64,000 nt of DNA from Providencia manganoxydans (GCF_016618195.1 NZ_CP067099.1:1178001-1242000), one strand, 5' to 3'. Shown: positions 1-9,209, counted from the stretch's first letter. Notes: generated from the sequence alone by a model not told the origin. Translations and numbers: made by a program.

Positions 1-1
1 C

Positions 2-619
2 GGTGACGGGACATTGCGGATAGGTTTAGTGCCTTCTGTTAGCTCGCTACTTTTTCCTGATATCCCCACTCAATTAAGCCTCAATTTTCCTCGGCTCAAG
101 GTTGAATTTTACGATAAAACCAATGATTCATTAGTTTCTCAATTAATGAATAACGAAATTGATTTTGGTATTGGCGTATTGGATAGTTCGGTACCTCGTG
201 AATTACAGTTATTTGCCTTACAGGATGACCCATTTGTGGCAGTGATCCACCGACAAGATCTGCTAGCAGAAGGATTTCACCTTCCTTGGAAACTGCTGAA
301 TGGTCGTGATGTCGCTATATTTTCTAAAGGTAATATTCAGCGCCTAGTACTAGCCACTATCGAAAGCCACCGTTTGAAGCTTAATGTACGTTATCAAGTT
401 GATTATATTGAAACTTTATATGGCTTAGTTCGCTCAAAATTGGCTATCGCAATTTTGCCCCAGTTGTATACGGCACACTTACGTGATCCTGAATTAGTGG
501 TGCTACAGTTACAGCAACCCGAGCTTACCCGTACTGTATCATTGATGAGAGCTAATCAAACATTAACCCCCATGATGGAATCAGTATTTACCCTGCTTTT
601 AAAGACATTAAAAGGGTAA
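2..619 (+). CDS. LysR-family transcriptional regulator, C-terminal part (5' end outside window)
   Basis: The reading frame is already open at base 2 and ends at a TAA at 617-619, so only the effector-binding half of the protein is present. The residues resemble a LysR substrate-binding domain: an early GxLRIGLVPSVSS strand, then a DFGIGVLD segment and an FVAVIHRQ segment, where LysR proteins usually read D.GI... and ...V...HPL. The N-terminal winged helix-turn-helix must lie to the left. The TTG at 14 is an internal codon rather than a start, because the domain clearly begins before it. The gene is convergent with the DUF2165 gene, with no spacer between the two stop codons. The inducer and targets cannot be read from this half. 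Confidence 0.85.
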   Translation, partial: GDGTLRIGLVPSVSSLLFPDIPTQLSLNFPRLKVEFYDKTNDSLVSQLMNNEIDFGIGVLDSSVPRELQLFALQDDPFVAVIHRQDLLAEGFHLPWKLLNGRDVAIFSKGNIQRLVLATIESHRLKLNVRYQVDYIETLYGLVRSKLAIAILPQLYTAHLRDPELVVLQLQQPELTRTVSLMRANQTLTPMMESVFTLLLKTLKG

Positions 620-1123
620 CTATTGGTGGATAGATTCATCGTGATCGCGTAAAGCAACATAAATCAGTACCAGCAAGGCGGTGATATAAAAGCGAAAAGC
701 AGCTTGAATACTATTCCACTCTTTTGACATCCACATCGCAAACCACTCACCACCAATAGATATAAAAGCCACATGCCACAGCAGAAATGCAAGGGTAAGC
801 CCTGCAATAGACCATTTTTTACTACGATTAAATTCAAAGGCACTTTTTTTGCAGTTTTTTAGTAGTGTGATCCCTCCATACCAACAAATTAAAGCACAAA
901 TAGTTTCAATTATAATAATCATGATATAAGCGACATGATGAAATAAAGTGGCATTAATAGCTCGATAGTCAACGGTTGCATTAGGAAAAATGCTATCCAT
1001 GGAGAGAACATGTTGAATAAAGATAAAGTTAGTGGCGTAGTCTGTTAAATTATTAAATACGGCTAGAGAGATAAATAAGGCGATAGCACAGACGCATAGA
1101 GATTTTGACAGGCGAGTGATCAT
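620..1123 (-). CDS. DUF2165-type small integral membrane protein
   Basis: This 167-residue protein has four clear hydrophobic segments, at about residues 10-27, 63-83, 105-125 and 140-158. Acidic and aromatic residues fill the loop after the first segment. The spacing and the tail motif around GGEWFAMW resemble the DUF2165 family of predicted inner-membrane proteins, whose function is not known. The stop codon abuts the stop of the LysR gene on the other strand. No operon partner is visible on this strand. Confidence 0.7.
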   Translation of the reverse strand: MITRLSKSLCVCAIALFISLAVFNNLTDYATNFIFIQHVLSMDSIFPNATVDYRAINATLFHHVAYIMIIIIETICALICWYGGITLLKNCKKSAFEFNRSKKWSIAGLTLAFLLWHVAFISIGGEWFAMWMSKEWNSIQAAFRFYITALLVLIYVALRDHDESIHQ

Positions 1124-1303
1124 ATTTTATCCTTAAAAATAATCATTCATGCAGAATAACACTCTTTGATTTATCTCTCTAACGAGTATCTGTATTATCA
1201 GACAAAATTTAGAGTATAGAGCTAATTTAAGTTTAATTAACTCTATTAATATTGAAATAGTAAAGAATATTATTCGTAATAAGTGCAATTAAAAGGTTAT
1301 CTA

Positions 1304-2206
1304 ATGAAAAAAAGCATTAAGCAGGCTCAATGGGGAATCGCCGTCATCGCAGCATTGACACTTTCGGCTTGTGATGATTTTAACCCTATGAGTCAAAAAG
1401 GAGAGTTTTATTATAGTAACCCAACGACGAATAATATTTCATTTAAGGTTGATGATAAGTCTTATGAGGTTTTACCTGGACAACGAGATATTATTAAACT
1501 TTCATCGGGAAAACATAAATTAGAAAATAGCCAAGGTGACATCTTTTCATTTATGGTTTTTGATAATAATAATGGTGGTATTATCAATCCAGATAATCAT
1601 GTTTATTATACCCTCTCAGAAGCTTATGCTGTCGAGGGGAAGGCAGATCGCTTTAAACCTGCAACTTACGAAGTCGTGATTAATGGACATGAGTTAGAAA
1701 TGGCGGTTAGAAGTGCGAATGCAACAGTAATTGATGCCAATATATTTAAATGTGATTATCCACTCGGTGAAGCCTTTCCTGATTCAATTACGGTGAATGA
1801 TCGCAAATCAATAGGTAATATTCAATCTAAGTGCTTTGATAAGCCAGAGCTAGTCCAGTACATTGCGACAGAATATGATGAAAATATTTCGCCTAGCACT
1901 GCTGATGAAGCCACTCAAGATACAGTGAATATGCCATTTAACTATGATCTTCCTATCGCCGATTTCGCGAATCCAAAGCTGCAAGCAAAAGCAGAAGAGT
2001 TACTGGCACTACTTAAACCACTACAAGATACTAACGATACTGATATTCATGAAAAATTGAATAAGCAAGCTCATCAATTGATGATGGAGTTAGTGGATAT
2101 ACATGCGAATAGTGCTTCTTCTAGTGGTGTCGCAGAGAATGAAAAATATAATGATTTTGTTAGCAAAATCGGTGAATTACGAGGTTATGGCATTTGGGGA
2201 CGATAA
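1304..2206 (+). CDS. Putative lipoprotein of unknown function
   Basis: The 300-residue product begins with a basic N-terminus and a hydrophobic stretch that ends in the lipobox LSAC, so it should be processed by signal peptidase II and lipid-anchored. The ATG at 1304 is preferred over the upstream in-frame GTG at 1283. It has an AAAGG-type ribosome site 7-10 bases upstream and places the lipobox at the usual distance. The mature part is polar, with two Cys in the middle (FKCDYPLG and SKCFDKPE) and a helical, Lys/Glu-rich C-terminal part. I do not recognise the family. It is AT-rich, followed by a hairpin-rich spacer, and sits next to a secreted vWA protein. Confidence 0.75.
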   Translation: MKKSIKQAQWGIAVIAALTLSACDDFNPMSQKGEFYYSNPTTNNISFKVDDKSYEVLPGQRDIIKLSSGKHKLENSQGDIFSFMVFDNNNGGIINPDNHVYYTLSEAYAVEGKADRFKPATYEVVINGHELEMAVRSANATVIDANIFKCDYPLGEAFPDSITVNDRKSIGNIQSKCFDKPELVQYIATEYDENISPSTADEATQDTVNMPFNYDLPIADFANPKLQAKAEELLALLKPLQDTNDTDIHEKLNKQAHQLMMELVDIHANSASSSGVAENEKYNDFVSKIGELRGYGIWGR

Positions 2207-2216
2207 ACCCATATAA

Positions 2217-2396
2217 CAGGCTACACTTTGTAGCCTGAGGTTGCTGATGAAGCGGGATAAAAGCGTGGTTTTTCCCGCTCCGTGTTATTAGCCGAAAATC
2301 AATTCATTGATTTTCCTCGTTTATTTCAGAACCCCTAATGACTGCCGCCAAACATGATATGTTTGGCAACAGTCTGAGGCTACACTTTGTAGCCTC
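2217..2396. repeat. Cluster of five perfect hairpins flanked by two near-identical hairpin copies
   Basis: Five inverted repeats lie within 180 bases: 2217-2237 (9-bp arms, loop CTT), 2251-2279 (AGCGGGA/TCCCGCT), 2294-2315 (10-bp arms, GAAAATCAAT), 2347-2367 (GCCAAACAT/ATGTTTGGC, extended by ACTG/CAGT outside) and 2376-2396 (9-bp arms, loop CTT). The first and last share the 19-base core AGGCTACACTTTGTAGCCT. Their outermost pair is C:G in one and G:C in the other. None is followed by a run of T, so they are not ordinary intrinsic terminators. The stretch 2207-2611 holds no gene that I can support. Confidence 0.7.
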
Positions 2397-2611
2397 TTAA
2401 AGTTCTAGGTATTTTTAACGATGAAAACACTGTGACTGGTATAAATCAACGTACTCATTTCTACACGAAAAACGCGTTACTTGAGGTGTGATGGTGATAT
2501 ATCTTTTTAAGAATATGCTTATATTGTAACCAGAAAGTTCTTATGTGAAATAGTCTGAATAACTGGATGATAGCTTTATATAAACTCTATTTTATTTATG
2601 GGATAAATAAA

Positions 2612-3349
2612 ATGAATACAATATTAAAGTCATTGTTTAGTGTTATTCTAATGGCGAGTCTACAGTTGTTTTCAATTACGGCGAATAGCCAGTCAATTAT
2701 TGCAGAAAAACAACAGCCTGAAGTATTAGATTTGGTTTTTATACTCGATAAAAGTGGCTCAATGTCTGGATTTGAATCAGATACTATTGGTGGTTTTAAT
2801 AGTGTATTAACTGAAAATCGTAATAAAAATGGCGATGTATTTATTACGACAGTGTTATTTAATAATAAAACAACTTTATTGCATAATAGGGAACCTATTA
2901 ATAAAGTTAAAAACCTAACACTAGATGATTATAAAGTAGGTAATAATACGGCATTATTAGATGCTGTTGGTGATACCATTGTTAAAATACAAGAAAATAG
3001 AAAAATAACCAAAAATAATAATGTATTATTTGTAATCATTACTGATGGCGAAGAAAATAGTAGTCATAAATATAGCCAATCAAAAATTAAATCGATGATT
3101 AAATCAGCTGAAACTGAGGATAAATGGGATTTCATTTTCCTTGGTGCAAATATTGATGCGATCACCGCAGCAGATAGTATTGGGATTAGTCGCTCAAAAG
3201 CGACTGGCTATGTACAAGATGAAGTAGGTTATGACAAAGCGTATAAAGCGATAAATAATGCAGTTGAATCCAAGAAAAATTCCGCACCAATATCAGGGGA
3301 ATGGAAAAAAGAAGTGGAAGCAGATGCGACGGATCGCGCTAAAAAATAA
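2612..3349 (+). CDS. Secreted von Willebrand factor A domain protein
   Basis: From the ATG at 2612 the product is 245 residues with a cleavable-looking signal peptide (hydrophobic core, then a region ending near TANSQS). The vWA domain follows at once. The metal-ion-dependent adhesion site motif DKSGSMS lies near residue 46, and the later ITDGEENS segment gives the second metal-coordinating Asp. The earlier in-frame start at 2567 would put 15 residues in front of the signal peptide and is less likely. The C-terminus is Lys/Glu-rich. vWA domains bind partner proteins through a divalent metal; the ligand here is unknown. The neighbouring lipoprotein may be functionally linked, but this is only proximity. 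Confidence 0.8.
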   Translation: MNTILKSLFSVILMASLQLFSITANSQSIIAEKQQPEVLDLVFILDKSGSMSGFESDTIGGFNSVLTENRNKNGDVFITTVLFNNKTTLLHNREPINKVKNLTLDDYKVGNNTALLDAVGDTIVKIQENRKITKNNNVLFVIITDGEENSSHKYSQSKIKSMIKSAETEDKWDFIFLGANIDAITAADSIGISRSKATGYVQDEVGYDKAYKAINNAVESKKNSAPISGEWKKEVEADATDRAKK

Positions 3350-3376
3350 AGTGACATAGAGTTAAAGTAACTACTG

Positions 3377-3412
3377 ACACCTCCCAGTATAATAATTGGG
3401 AGGTGTTTTTTT
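3377..3412 (+). terminator. Intrinsic terminator of the vWA gene
   Basis: The arms ACACCTCCCA and TGGGAGGTGT form a perfect 10-bp stem around an AT-rich loop and are followed directly by a run of T on the + strand. It lies 27 bases after the vWA stop and just before the end of the convergent hexosaminidase gene. Confidence 0.9.
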
Positions 3413-3413
3413 A

Positions 3414-5810
3414 TTATCCTTTGGTTGGGATATGGCGTAGTAATGTTTCCAGTGGTTCAATAATAGCAATCACGACTTCATCATGTAATACCGCGCTTTT
3501 TTCCAATTGTTGAAAAATAGTCGTCTTACGTTGTTCAGTAAGTGGTTTATTTGTACTGTAATGTTCAACAAGTTCTAAGCCAATTGCCGATAGTTGCTGC
3601 ATATTTTCGGCAACAGGAGCCAATCGTGCTAGGTTAACATTTTGTTTGATTAACGCTTGAGCTTGAGGAACATTATTTTGCCAACGTGTTAACTTATTTA
3701 TGAGCCATTGCTGATTGGTTTTATCATTTGGTTTAGCCATTAAGGTATCAATATGTTGTTTGAATGCACGACCTTGAGTACTTTCTGCTGGCAAGGCATC
3801 GACAAAGCGGTTCAACGGTTCATATTGGTGATATTGGTTTTCTCTGAATTTTAAATGATGGCGAGTATAATAATGTGCTGGCTCAACAGTTTCAGCCAAG
3901 ATCTGCAATGGTTCTATTTCAGCCCCATTTGCTAGTCGAGTAAATTCACGTGCAGTTTGGGCGTGTTGTTGCAAACCCACGGAAACGCTTGACCAAGCAT
4001 CTGCGGCATTAAGGCGACGATACATATCCTCTTCATTATTAACATTTTGCGCAGACCATAAGCGTTCAGAAACAGCAAAAGCACGCGGCCATAACTTAAC
4101 ATCGATAATGGGGGCTCGAATGTTCTCTGCCCATAATGCGATTTCACCACCACGAATATTGCTCATTTTATCTGCATCAAGTGTTGTTGGTGCAATTCCT
4201 TCTGGAGTATCAGCTAAGCTAGTCCCTGTCGTTGGATAGCGGGTATTGCCAATCATCGTATAACCACTTAGTGACTGTTTGTTTAATATCACAACTGGGC
4301 GTGTTTCCCCCATCCAAGTATCCACGGAGAAGGTAACTTGGCTTGGTGACAGCCACTCTATATGATCCACCGCTCGGCGTGATTTTCCTGCAAAATCGAT
4401 AAAACCTCTCCAGCCATCACTGCCTTTGATGAGTGTGAAGCTACCTTTCACCGGACTACCTTTAAGTCTTTCAATTTCAAACTGCCAACTTTGTGCTTGT
4501 TCACCTTGCTTAACATTGACATCAACAGTAAATGGGCGAGGCAATATTTCATTTCGATAATGGTAGGCCGCACTCTGTGATTGGTCGAGGTAGAACCCAG
4601 TGGATAAGAGACCTTGAAAGCCTTCTTGGGCACTATGGCCTAATGAGTCTTGGCCTTGCCATGATTGGATCACGATATTTTTAGAAAGCGTAGGATGCTG
4701 GATTTCATCCCAACCAACCATTTTACGTTGATGGCTGGTTAGAATTTTTTCGAGTCGCTGATTGAAATAGGCTTGTAAAGCATGGGTATCCTTCAGGTTG
4801 TTTTTCTTCATAAATTCCTGAATTAACGGATTGTTTTCCCACTGTGTTGGATCAACCTCATCTCCTCCAATATGAATATATTCATCAGAGAAGATGGTGG
4901 TTAACTCTTCAATTAGCGCATCAGTAAATTGATAAACTTGCTCTTGGGTTGGGTCGAGAAGTGGTTGATGAACGCCCCAGTGGCGTTGCATTTGATAAGG
5001 CCCAGCGGCACTGATCAGCTCTGGGTAAGCAACCGCAATCGCAGATGCATGCCCTGGAAAATCAATTTCAGGGACGACTCGGATACCTCTTTCTTTTGCA
5101 TACTCGACAACTTGACGCATTTGTTGCTGGGTATAATATTGCCCATCACTCGCGAGTTGCTGTAATTTAGGGTAGCGCTGTGATTCGAAACGCCAACCCT
5201 GATCATCGGTTAAGTGCCAGTGAAATACGTTTAATTTAGCGGCAGCCATTCCGTCTATTTGACGTAAAATATCATTGATTGGTAAGAAATGTCGTGCTGA
5301 ATCAAGCATTACACCACGCCAAGCAAAGCGTGGTTTATCGTTGATAGTGACTAAAGGAACAAAGGTGTTTTCACCATCGGTTTGGATCAGTTGTAGTAAG
5401 GTTTCCATGCCTCGCATTGCCCCAAAACGTGTTGCTGCTTTAATGGTTGAGCCATTACTATCAGTGATAAGTTGGTAGCTTTCATCCATCTGTACTGAAG
5501 GTAAGTTAGCAACTTTTTTCTCGATGAGAATTTTTATGGGTGCCTGAGCATTTTGGGCTTGATGTGGGGTTAATTGCCACCCAGTTTGAGCCTCTATCCT
5601 TTCACGCCAGCGAGCAGTTGCGTCGTTTAATTCATCACCTTCGATATAAATATCAAGTTCGTTATTAAGGATCCATTTACCGTCGCTATTTTTTACTTCA
5701 ACCTGTTGAGGCCAAGGCATTAAAGGTAGTTCCGCTAAGGTTTGAGCGGATAAAGGTAGCGTATAAATAAGTGAGGATAGGATGATAGTAGAGGTAAGTT
5801 TGTTAGGCAT
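3414..5810 (-). CDS. Beta-N-acetylhexosaminidase, glycoside hydrolase family 20
   Basis: This 798-residue protein has an N-terminal signal peptide (core LSSLIYTLPLSAQ) and should be periplasmic or outer-membrane. A GH20b-like N-terminal domain (about residues 25-160) leads into the catalytic barrel, which opens with RFAWRGVMLDSARHF. The barrel carries HWHLTDDQGWR and the HIGGDE motif, whose Asp317-Glu318 are the expected catalytic pair for substrate-assisted hydrolysis of terminal GlcNAc. An insert of about 100 residues in the second half is followed by a barrel segment with WAENI and WPR. The enzyme likely trims chitooligosaccharides or peptidoglycan-derived GlcNAc. An ERIC copy lies directly upstream of the start. 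Confidence 0.93.
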   Translation of the reverse strand: MPNKLTSTIILSSLIYTLPLSAQTLAELPLMPWPQQVEVKNSDGKWILNNELDIYIEGDELNDATARWRERIEAQTGWQLTPHQAQNAQAPIKILIEKKVANLPSVQMDESYQLITDSNGSTIKAATRFGAMRGMETLLQLIQTDGENTFVPLVTINDKPRFAWRGVMLDSARHFLPINDILRQIDGMAAAKLNVFHWHLTDDQGWRFESQRYPKLQQLASDGQYYTQQQMRQVVEYAKERGIRVVPEIDFPGHASAIAVAYPELISAAGPYQMQRHWGVHQPLLDPTQEQVYQFTDALIEELTTIFSDEYIHIGGDEVDPTQWENNPLIQEFMKKNNLKDTHALQAYFNQRLEKILTSHQRKMVGWDEIQHPTLSKNIVIQSWQGQDSLGHSAQEGFQGLLSTGFYLDQSQSAAYHYRNEILPRPFTVDVNVKQGEQAQSWQFEIERLKGSPVKGSFTLIKGSDGWRGFIDFAGKSRRAVDHIEWLSPSQVTFSVDTWMGETRPVVILNKQSLSGYTMIGNTRYPTTGTSLADTPEGIAPTTLDADKMSNIRGGEIALWAENIRAPIIDVKLWPRAFAVSERLWSAQNVNNEEDMYRRLNAADAWSSVSVGLQQHAQTAREFTRLANGAEIEPLQILAETVEPAHYYTRHHLKFRENQYHQYEPLNRFVDALPAESTQGRAFKQHIDTLMAKPNDKTNQQWLINKLTRWQNNVPQAQALIKQNVNLARLAPVAENMQQLSAIGLELVEHYSTNKPLTEQRKTTIFQQLEKSAVLHDEVVIAIIEPLETLLRHIPTKG

Positions 5811-5823
5811 AGAGCTCCCTTAT

Positions 5824-5945
5824 TATACTCGTTCTTTCAAGTTGCAGGGTGACTAGGTTACGCTTGCCGAGTCACAGTGTTTATCTATGCTTCCCCGACT
5901 ATCTTCGCTTGTCGTTGACCCGCAATTCGAATTATTTAGAGTATA
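5824..5945. repeat. ERIC element copy 1
   Basis: An imperfect inverted repeat of about 122 bp opening with TATACTCGTTCTTTCAAG and closing with TCGAATTATTTAGAGTATA. These ends are the hallmark of enterobacterial ERIC/IRU elements. The centre is diverged from the other copies. It lies between the hexosaminidase start and its likely promoter region. Confidence 0.85.
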
Positions 5946-6011
5946 TTGTTTATTGTGAACGCTATATTGAGCATATATTAGACGATGAAGTCCAACATAC
6001 ATCATTAATAA

Positions 6012-6027
6012 AATGATATTGTTCACA
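6012..6027 (-). promoter_or_regulatory. Possible CRP site upstream of the hexosaminidase gene
   Basis: Read on the minus strand this is TGTGAACAATATCATT, which matches the CRP consensus TGTGA-N6-TCACA at 8 of 10 positions. Control of a chitin/GlcNAc enzyme by CRP would be sensible. An ERIC copy separates it from the start codon. This is a motif match only. Confidence 0.35.
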
Positions 6028-6143
6028 CTATTTTTTTATTGCAAAATAAGTATTTATAAGTGAAATTCATTCAATGCATTGATTTATAAACTCTTTCAAT
6101 GGATTAGCTTAAAGATGGAAGGTTGTTGGATTGGAGAACAAAG

Positions 6144-6178
6144 ATAGCGAGAGTGTGTCTGGCTCCCGCTATTTTCTG
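6144..6178 (-). terminator. Likely terminator after efeB
   Basis: The arms ATAGCGAGAG and CTCCCGCTAT pair with one mismatch, five bases beyond the efeB stop. Tails of TTTTC on the + strand and CTTTG on the minus strand are both short, so termination may be modest. Confidence 0.55.
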
Positions 6179-6182
6179 AATA

Positions 6183-7472
6183 TCATGAGGCGTTTTTTAT
6201 GGCCTCAAACATCCCTTGAGCTAAATATTCTTGAGCATTTTTGACACCCGGTAGGACAAAGTAATAACCGCCCCCGAAAGGCTTGATATAGCGCTCAAGT
6301 GGTTCTCCATTAAGGCGTTTTTGAGTATCAATAAAGCCTGTTTTTAGATTTTTTTGGTAAGAGACAAAAATCAGCCCCATATCCAGTAGACCATTAGATG
6401 TTAAGCCTAGTGAGTAGCTATAGCTACGGCGGCGCAATTTTGCGGTGTAGCGTTCAGGGTTACGAGGCTCTGCACGGCGCATATGAGAGTCAAATAAAAT
6501 ACGATCACCGTGAGGGTCTTTATCGAATTCAGGATCATCGTGTTCTTGTTTCATACCAATAGGGGCGCCGCTATTCTTATGGCGTCCAAAGTCATTTTCT
6601 TGATCTTCAAGTGGTGTGCGATCCCAAAATTCAAGATTAAAACGGATTAGACGTATAGCTTGATAGCTACCCCCTGTACACCAATTTGGCTCTTTACTCC
6701 CTGTCGTTACCCAAATCAATTCATCCATTAATTGCTTGTCATTGGTTGGTGCATTGCCTGTACCATCTTTAAAGCCAAATAAGTTAATTGGCGTTGAATG
6801 GTTGTCAATATCACGGGAAGGCAAGAAGCCATCTATTTTCCATAATGGGAACATGAATGGTGCGCTATGGCGTAATAAATCACGTACGGCATAAATTACG
6901 CTTTCTTGGCTGTTAGCACAAATTTGTAATGTGATATCACCGCCACACCACTCTTTTTCCAATCTATCATTCGGGAAGCTGGTCATTTCAACAAGGTGGT
7001 AAGGTTTGATTTTATCGAGGCCGAATCTGTTATCAAATAAACGGTGACCGAGAGAGACGGTAACTGTTAATGAATCTGGTTGGATATGGGTACCTAAAAT
7101 ACCTGACTCAGCAGGAGGCATGCGGTCATTAGCCGTTTTCGGTGATGTCTGCGCTTGGGTAAGATAAGCTATCCGTTTTGTTAGTATCTTAAATAGGGAT
7201 TGTAGCTTATCAATAGTGTCAACGGTGACATTGAAGGCGATAAAAGTGGCATTCTTTTGCTCTGGTGTTAGTACACCTGCTTGATGCAAACCTTCAAATG
7301 CAATGGTTTTATCATAGGAAGGTTGGCAATTATTGGTTGAGTTATTTGCTTTCAAAGAGTTCGCCGCTAAAGATGGCGCAGCGATGACAGCACTGCTAAT
7401 TGCCAAGGTTTTTAATGCATTTCGCCGAGAAAAACTGGCAGGTGCTGCGTGATCCTGTGGTTTTGCCTTCAT
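6183..7472 (-). CDS. efeB: EfeB, DyP-type haem peroxidase/deferrochelatase
   Basis: The product is 429 residues from the ATG at 7472, which has a GAGG site nine bases upstream. The longer in-frame TTG at 7487 overlaps the efeO stop and has no ribosome site. The N-terminus holds a twin-arginine signal (FSRRNALK followed by an Ala-rich hydrophobic stretch), as expected for Tat export of a haem protein. The DyP signature GFKDGTGN is present and is followed by DSHMRR, which supplies the likely proximal haem His. EfeB enzymes oxidise Fe(II) or release iron from haem in the periplasm. It is the last gene of the iron operon running from 10556 leftward. Confidence 0.93.
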   Translation of the reverse strand: MKAKPQDHAAPASFSRRNALKTLAISSAVIAAPSLAANSLKANNSTNNCQPSYDKTIAFEGLHQAGVLTPEQKNATFIAFNVTVDTIDKLQSLFKILTKRIAYLTQAQTSPKTANDRMPPAESGILGTHIQPDSLTVTVSLGHRLFDNRFGLDKIKPYHLVEMTSFPNDRLEKEWCGGDITLQICANSQESVIYAVRDLLRHSAPFMFPLWKIDGFLPSRDIDNHSTPINLFGFKDGTGNAPTNDKQLMDELIWVTTGSKEPNWCTGGSYQAIRLIRFNLEFWDRTPLEDQENDFGRHKNSGAPIGMKQEHDDPEFDKDPHGDRILFDSHMRRAEPRNPERYTAKLRRRSYSYSLGLTSNGLLDMGLIFVSYQKNLKTGFIDTQKRLNGEPLERYIKPFGGGYYFVLPGVKNAQEYLAQGMFEAIKNAS

Positions 7473-7483
7473 GGCTGTTTGCC

Positions 7484-8383
7484 TCAATATTTGTAATACA
7501 CGTCGACGCTGAGCTGAGACCTAAGCTGTGCAAGGTTTTCAGCTTGTTGCGTTAGCACAGAATAAAGTGCCATTTTATCTTGTTGACTTAACTGGCTATA
7601 AGGTTGATAGACACCTGTAGATGACCGATAACGTTTAAGAATTTTATCCGTTGTTTGGTCATTTAGTTGGATTGCTTGTAAGGTTTTAGGTGGGATGAAA
7701 GGGTGCAATACGGTTATTATTTCTTGAGAGCCTTGTAAATTAGCCGCAATATCAGCCAAGTCAGATTGACTGTATATGTTTTCTTTACCTGCCAGCTTGG
7801 TTTCGAGGATCATCTCAATGAAATCAGCCGCAGCTTGCACCAGCTTTGGTATTTCAACTGTTTCGCTCGCAACTCGTTTCTCCAAGTCACGGGCTTTGAG
7901 TAGTAATTCATCAGTTGCAATAAGCGCCGCTTTACGATCCTTACGTTCAAATAATTGGTATTCCACAAGGTGAAAGCCACTAAAACGATAATCTTTTTCA
8001 CCATCAAGAAAATAGTCTGCCCGTGGGTTAATTGTTCGATCAGTATTACCAAATAAGATGATGATTGGACGAACAGATTCATAATACTGATGAGCATGAA
8101 TATAGGCTTGTTGTGCTCCAGTTAAATCACCTTTTTTGAGATAATCATCTAAGGCTTCTAATTGAACAACCATTTGTTGCAGTTGTTTCTGAGTAAATTG
8201 CAAATAGCTTTGAATGGCGGCATGGTATTTTTCAGGAGTGGGGATATCACCCTTAGCAATAATAATGTTATCCCCCGTTTGTACAGGAGACCTTAATGCT
8301 TTAGCCGATGCGATATTTGGCATTGTTATCAATAAGGCCATACTGCAAAAGAATATAGTTTTTAAAGAATGCATGTTACGCAT
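7484..8383 (-). CDS. efeO: EfeO-type M75 (imelysin-like) periplasmic iron protein without cupredoxin domain
   Basis: The 299-residue product has a signal peptide (ALLITMPNIASA) and then an all-helical M75 domain with the conserved GFHLVEYQ segment, whose HxxE motif is typical of iron-binding EfeO/EfeM. E. coli EfeO is about 375 residues because a cupredoxin domain precedes M75. Here that domain is missing and a separate cupredoxin gene sits two genes upstream, so this is the short, EfeM-like form. Its ATG at 8383 has a GGAG site eight bases upstream and overlaps the end of efeU by eight bases, which indicates translational coupling. It probably hands iron to the FTR1 permease. Confidence 0.88.
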   Translation of the reverse strand: MRNMHSLKTIFFCSMALLITMPNIASAKALRSPVQTGDNIIIAKGDIPTPEKYHAAIQSYLQFTQKQLQQMVVQLEALDDYLKKGDLTGAQQAYIHAHQYYESVRPIIILFGNTDRTINPRADYFLDGEKDYRFSGFHLVEYQLFERKDRKAALIATDELLLKARDLEKRVASETVEIPKLVQAAADFIEMILETKLAGKENIYSQSDLADIAANLQGSQEIITVLHPFIPPKTLQAIQLNDQTTDKILKRYRSSTGVYQPYSQLSQQDKMALYSVLTQQAENLAQLRSQLSVDVYYKY

Positions 8384-9209
8384 GTTTTTTGCTCCGAGAA
8401 AACAACGTGATAACCACGACCCAGTAAATAATAAACGTAATTACACTTAGCCAAATAGGTTGCGAACGGTAAGCAAAGAACGATGAAATAAAGTTGCCTG
8501 CAATATTTGAATCATCAAGTAATGCTGTTGTGTCCCATGCAGGGTAAATCAAAAATTCTGGAATGGAATAATCATATTCAATCAGTAAATTAGCGATTTC
8601 TTCGACACCTTTTAAGAGCAACGATAAAGCAAGAAACAGTAAGATCACGCCCGTGACTTTAAAGAAGATTTTCCAAGAGACAATGCGGTTGGTAAGGAGA
8701 AAGATATACAGTGTTAATCCTGCAATTAGAATACCTCCGCCAACTTCCATCGCAAATTCAGATGCATTTGTAGCATTGAGAGACATTATAAAGCTAGATA
8801 AAAATACGACGATTTCACTGCCTTCTCGTGCTATTGCAATAGCAATAATTAAAGCTGCTCCCCACCAATTATGATGTTGGGCATTACGATTTATGCCTGA
8901 TTCGATTTCTGATTTCATGGAACTGCCATGTTTATTCATCCAATACACCATTTGGACAATTAAAATACAGGCAAGGAGCTCCATAAATACCATAAATAGG
9001 GATTGCCCTGTGTCATCAAGGACATTAAATACGCCATAAATTAATAATGCGAGTAGGATTGATACCAGTAGACCGAGAGCAACACCACCCCACAAAAACT
9101 TCATACCGTTACGAGAGTCTGGATGGCGTTTGATCCACGCATAAATAATGCCAATAACCAGCAGTGCTTCAAAACTTTCACGCCAGACAACAAATAGAAC
9201 TTGCCCCAT
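8376..9209 (-). CDS. efeU: FTR1-family high-affinity iron permease (EfeU/FetM-like)
   Basis: This 277-residue integral membrane protein has seven hydrophobic segments. Both FTR1 iron-binding motifs are present: RESFE (REXXE) in the first segment near residue 10 and REGSE in the fourth. It is expected to carry iron across the inner membrane. An AGGA site precedes the start, 11 bases after the cupredoxin stop. The symbol follows EfeU because efeO- and efeB-type genes come next, but the P19 and cupredoxin partners fit the FtrC/FetM branch equally well. Confidence 0.9.
   Translation of the reverse strand: MGQVLFVVWRESFEALLVIGIIYAWIKRHPDSRNGMKFLWGGVALGLLVSILLALLIYGVFNVLDDTGQSLFMVFMELLACILIVQMVYWMNKHGSSMKSEIESGINRNAQHHNWWGAALIIAIAIAREGSEIVVFLSSFIMSLNATNASEFAMEVGGGILIAGLTLYIFLLTNRIVSWKIFFKVTGVILLFLALSLLLKGVEEIANLLIEYDYSIPEFLIYPAWDTTALLDDSNIAGNFISSFFAYRSQPIWLSVITFIIYWVVVITLFSRSKKHA

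Noticed and set aside
2217..2396. Known riboswitch or transcription attenuator
   Set aside because: There is no T run, no leader ORF and no match to a riboswitch core that I know; the stretch lies after, not before, an obvious partner gene.
3932..5478. Several open frames overlapping the hexosaminidase gene
   Set aside because: They are short, lack domains and ribosome sites, and lie in other frames of a clear GH20 gene.
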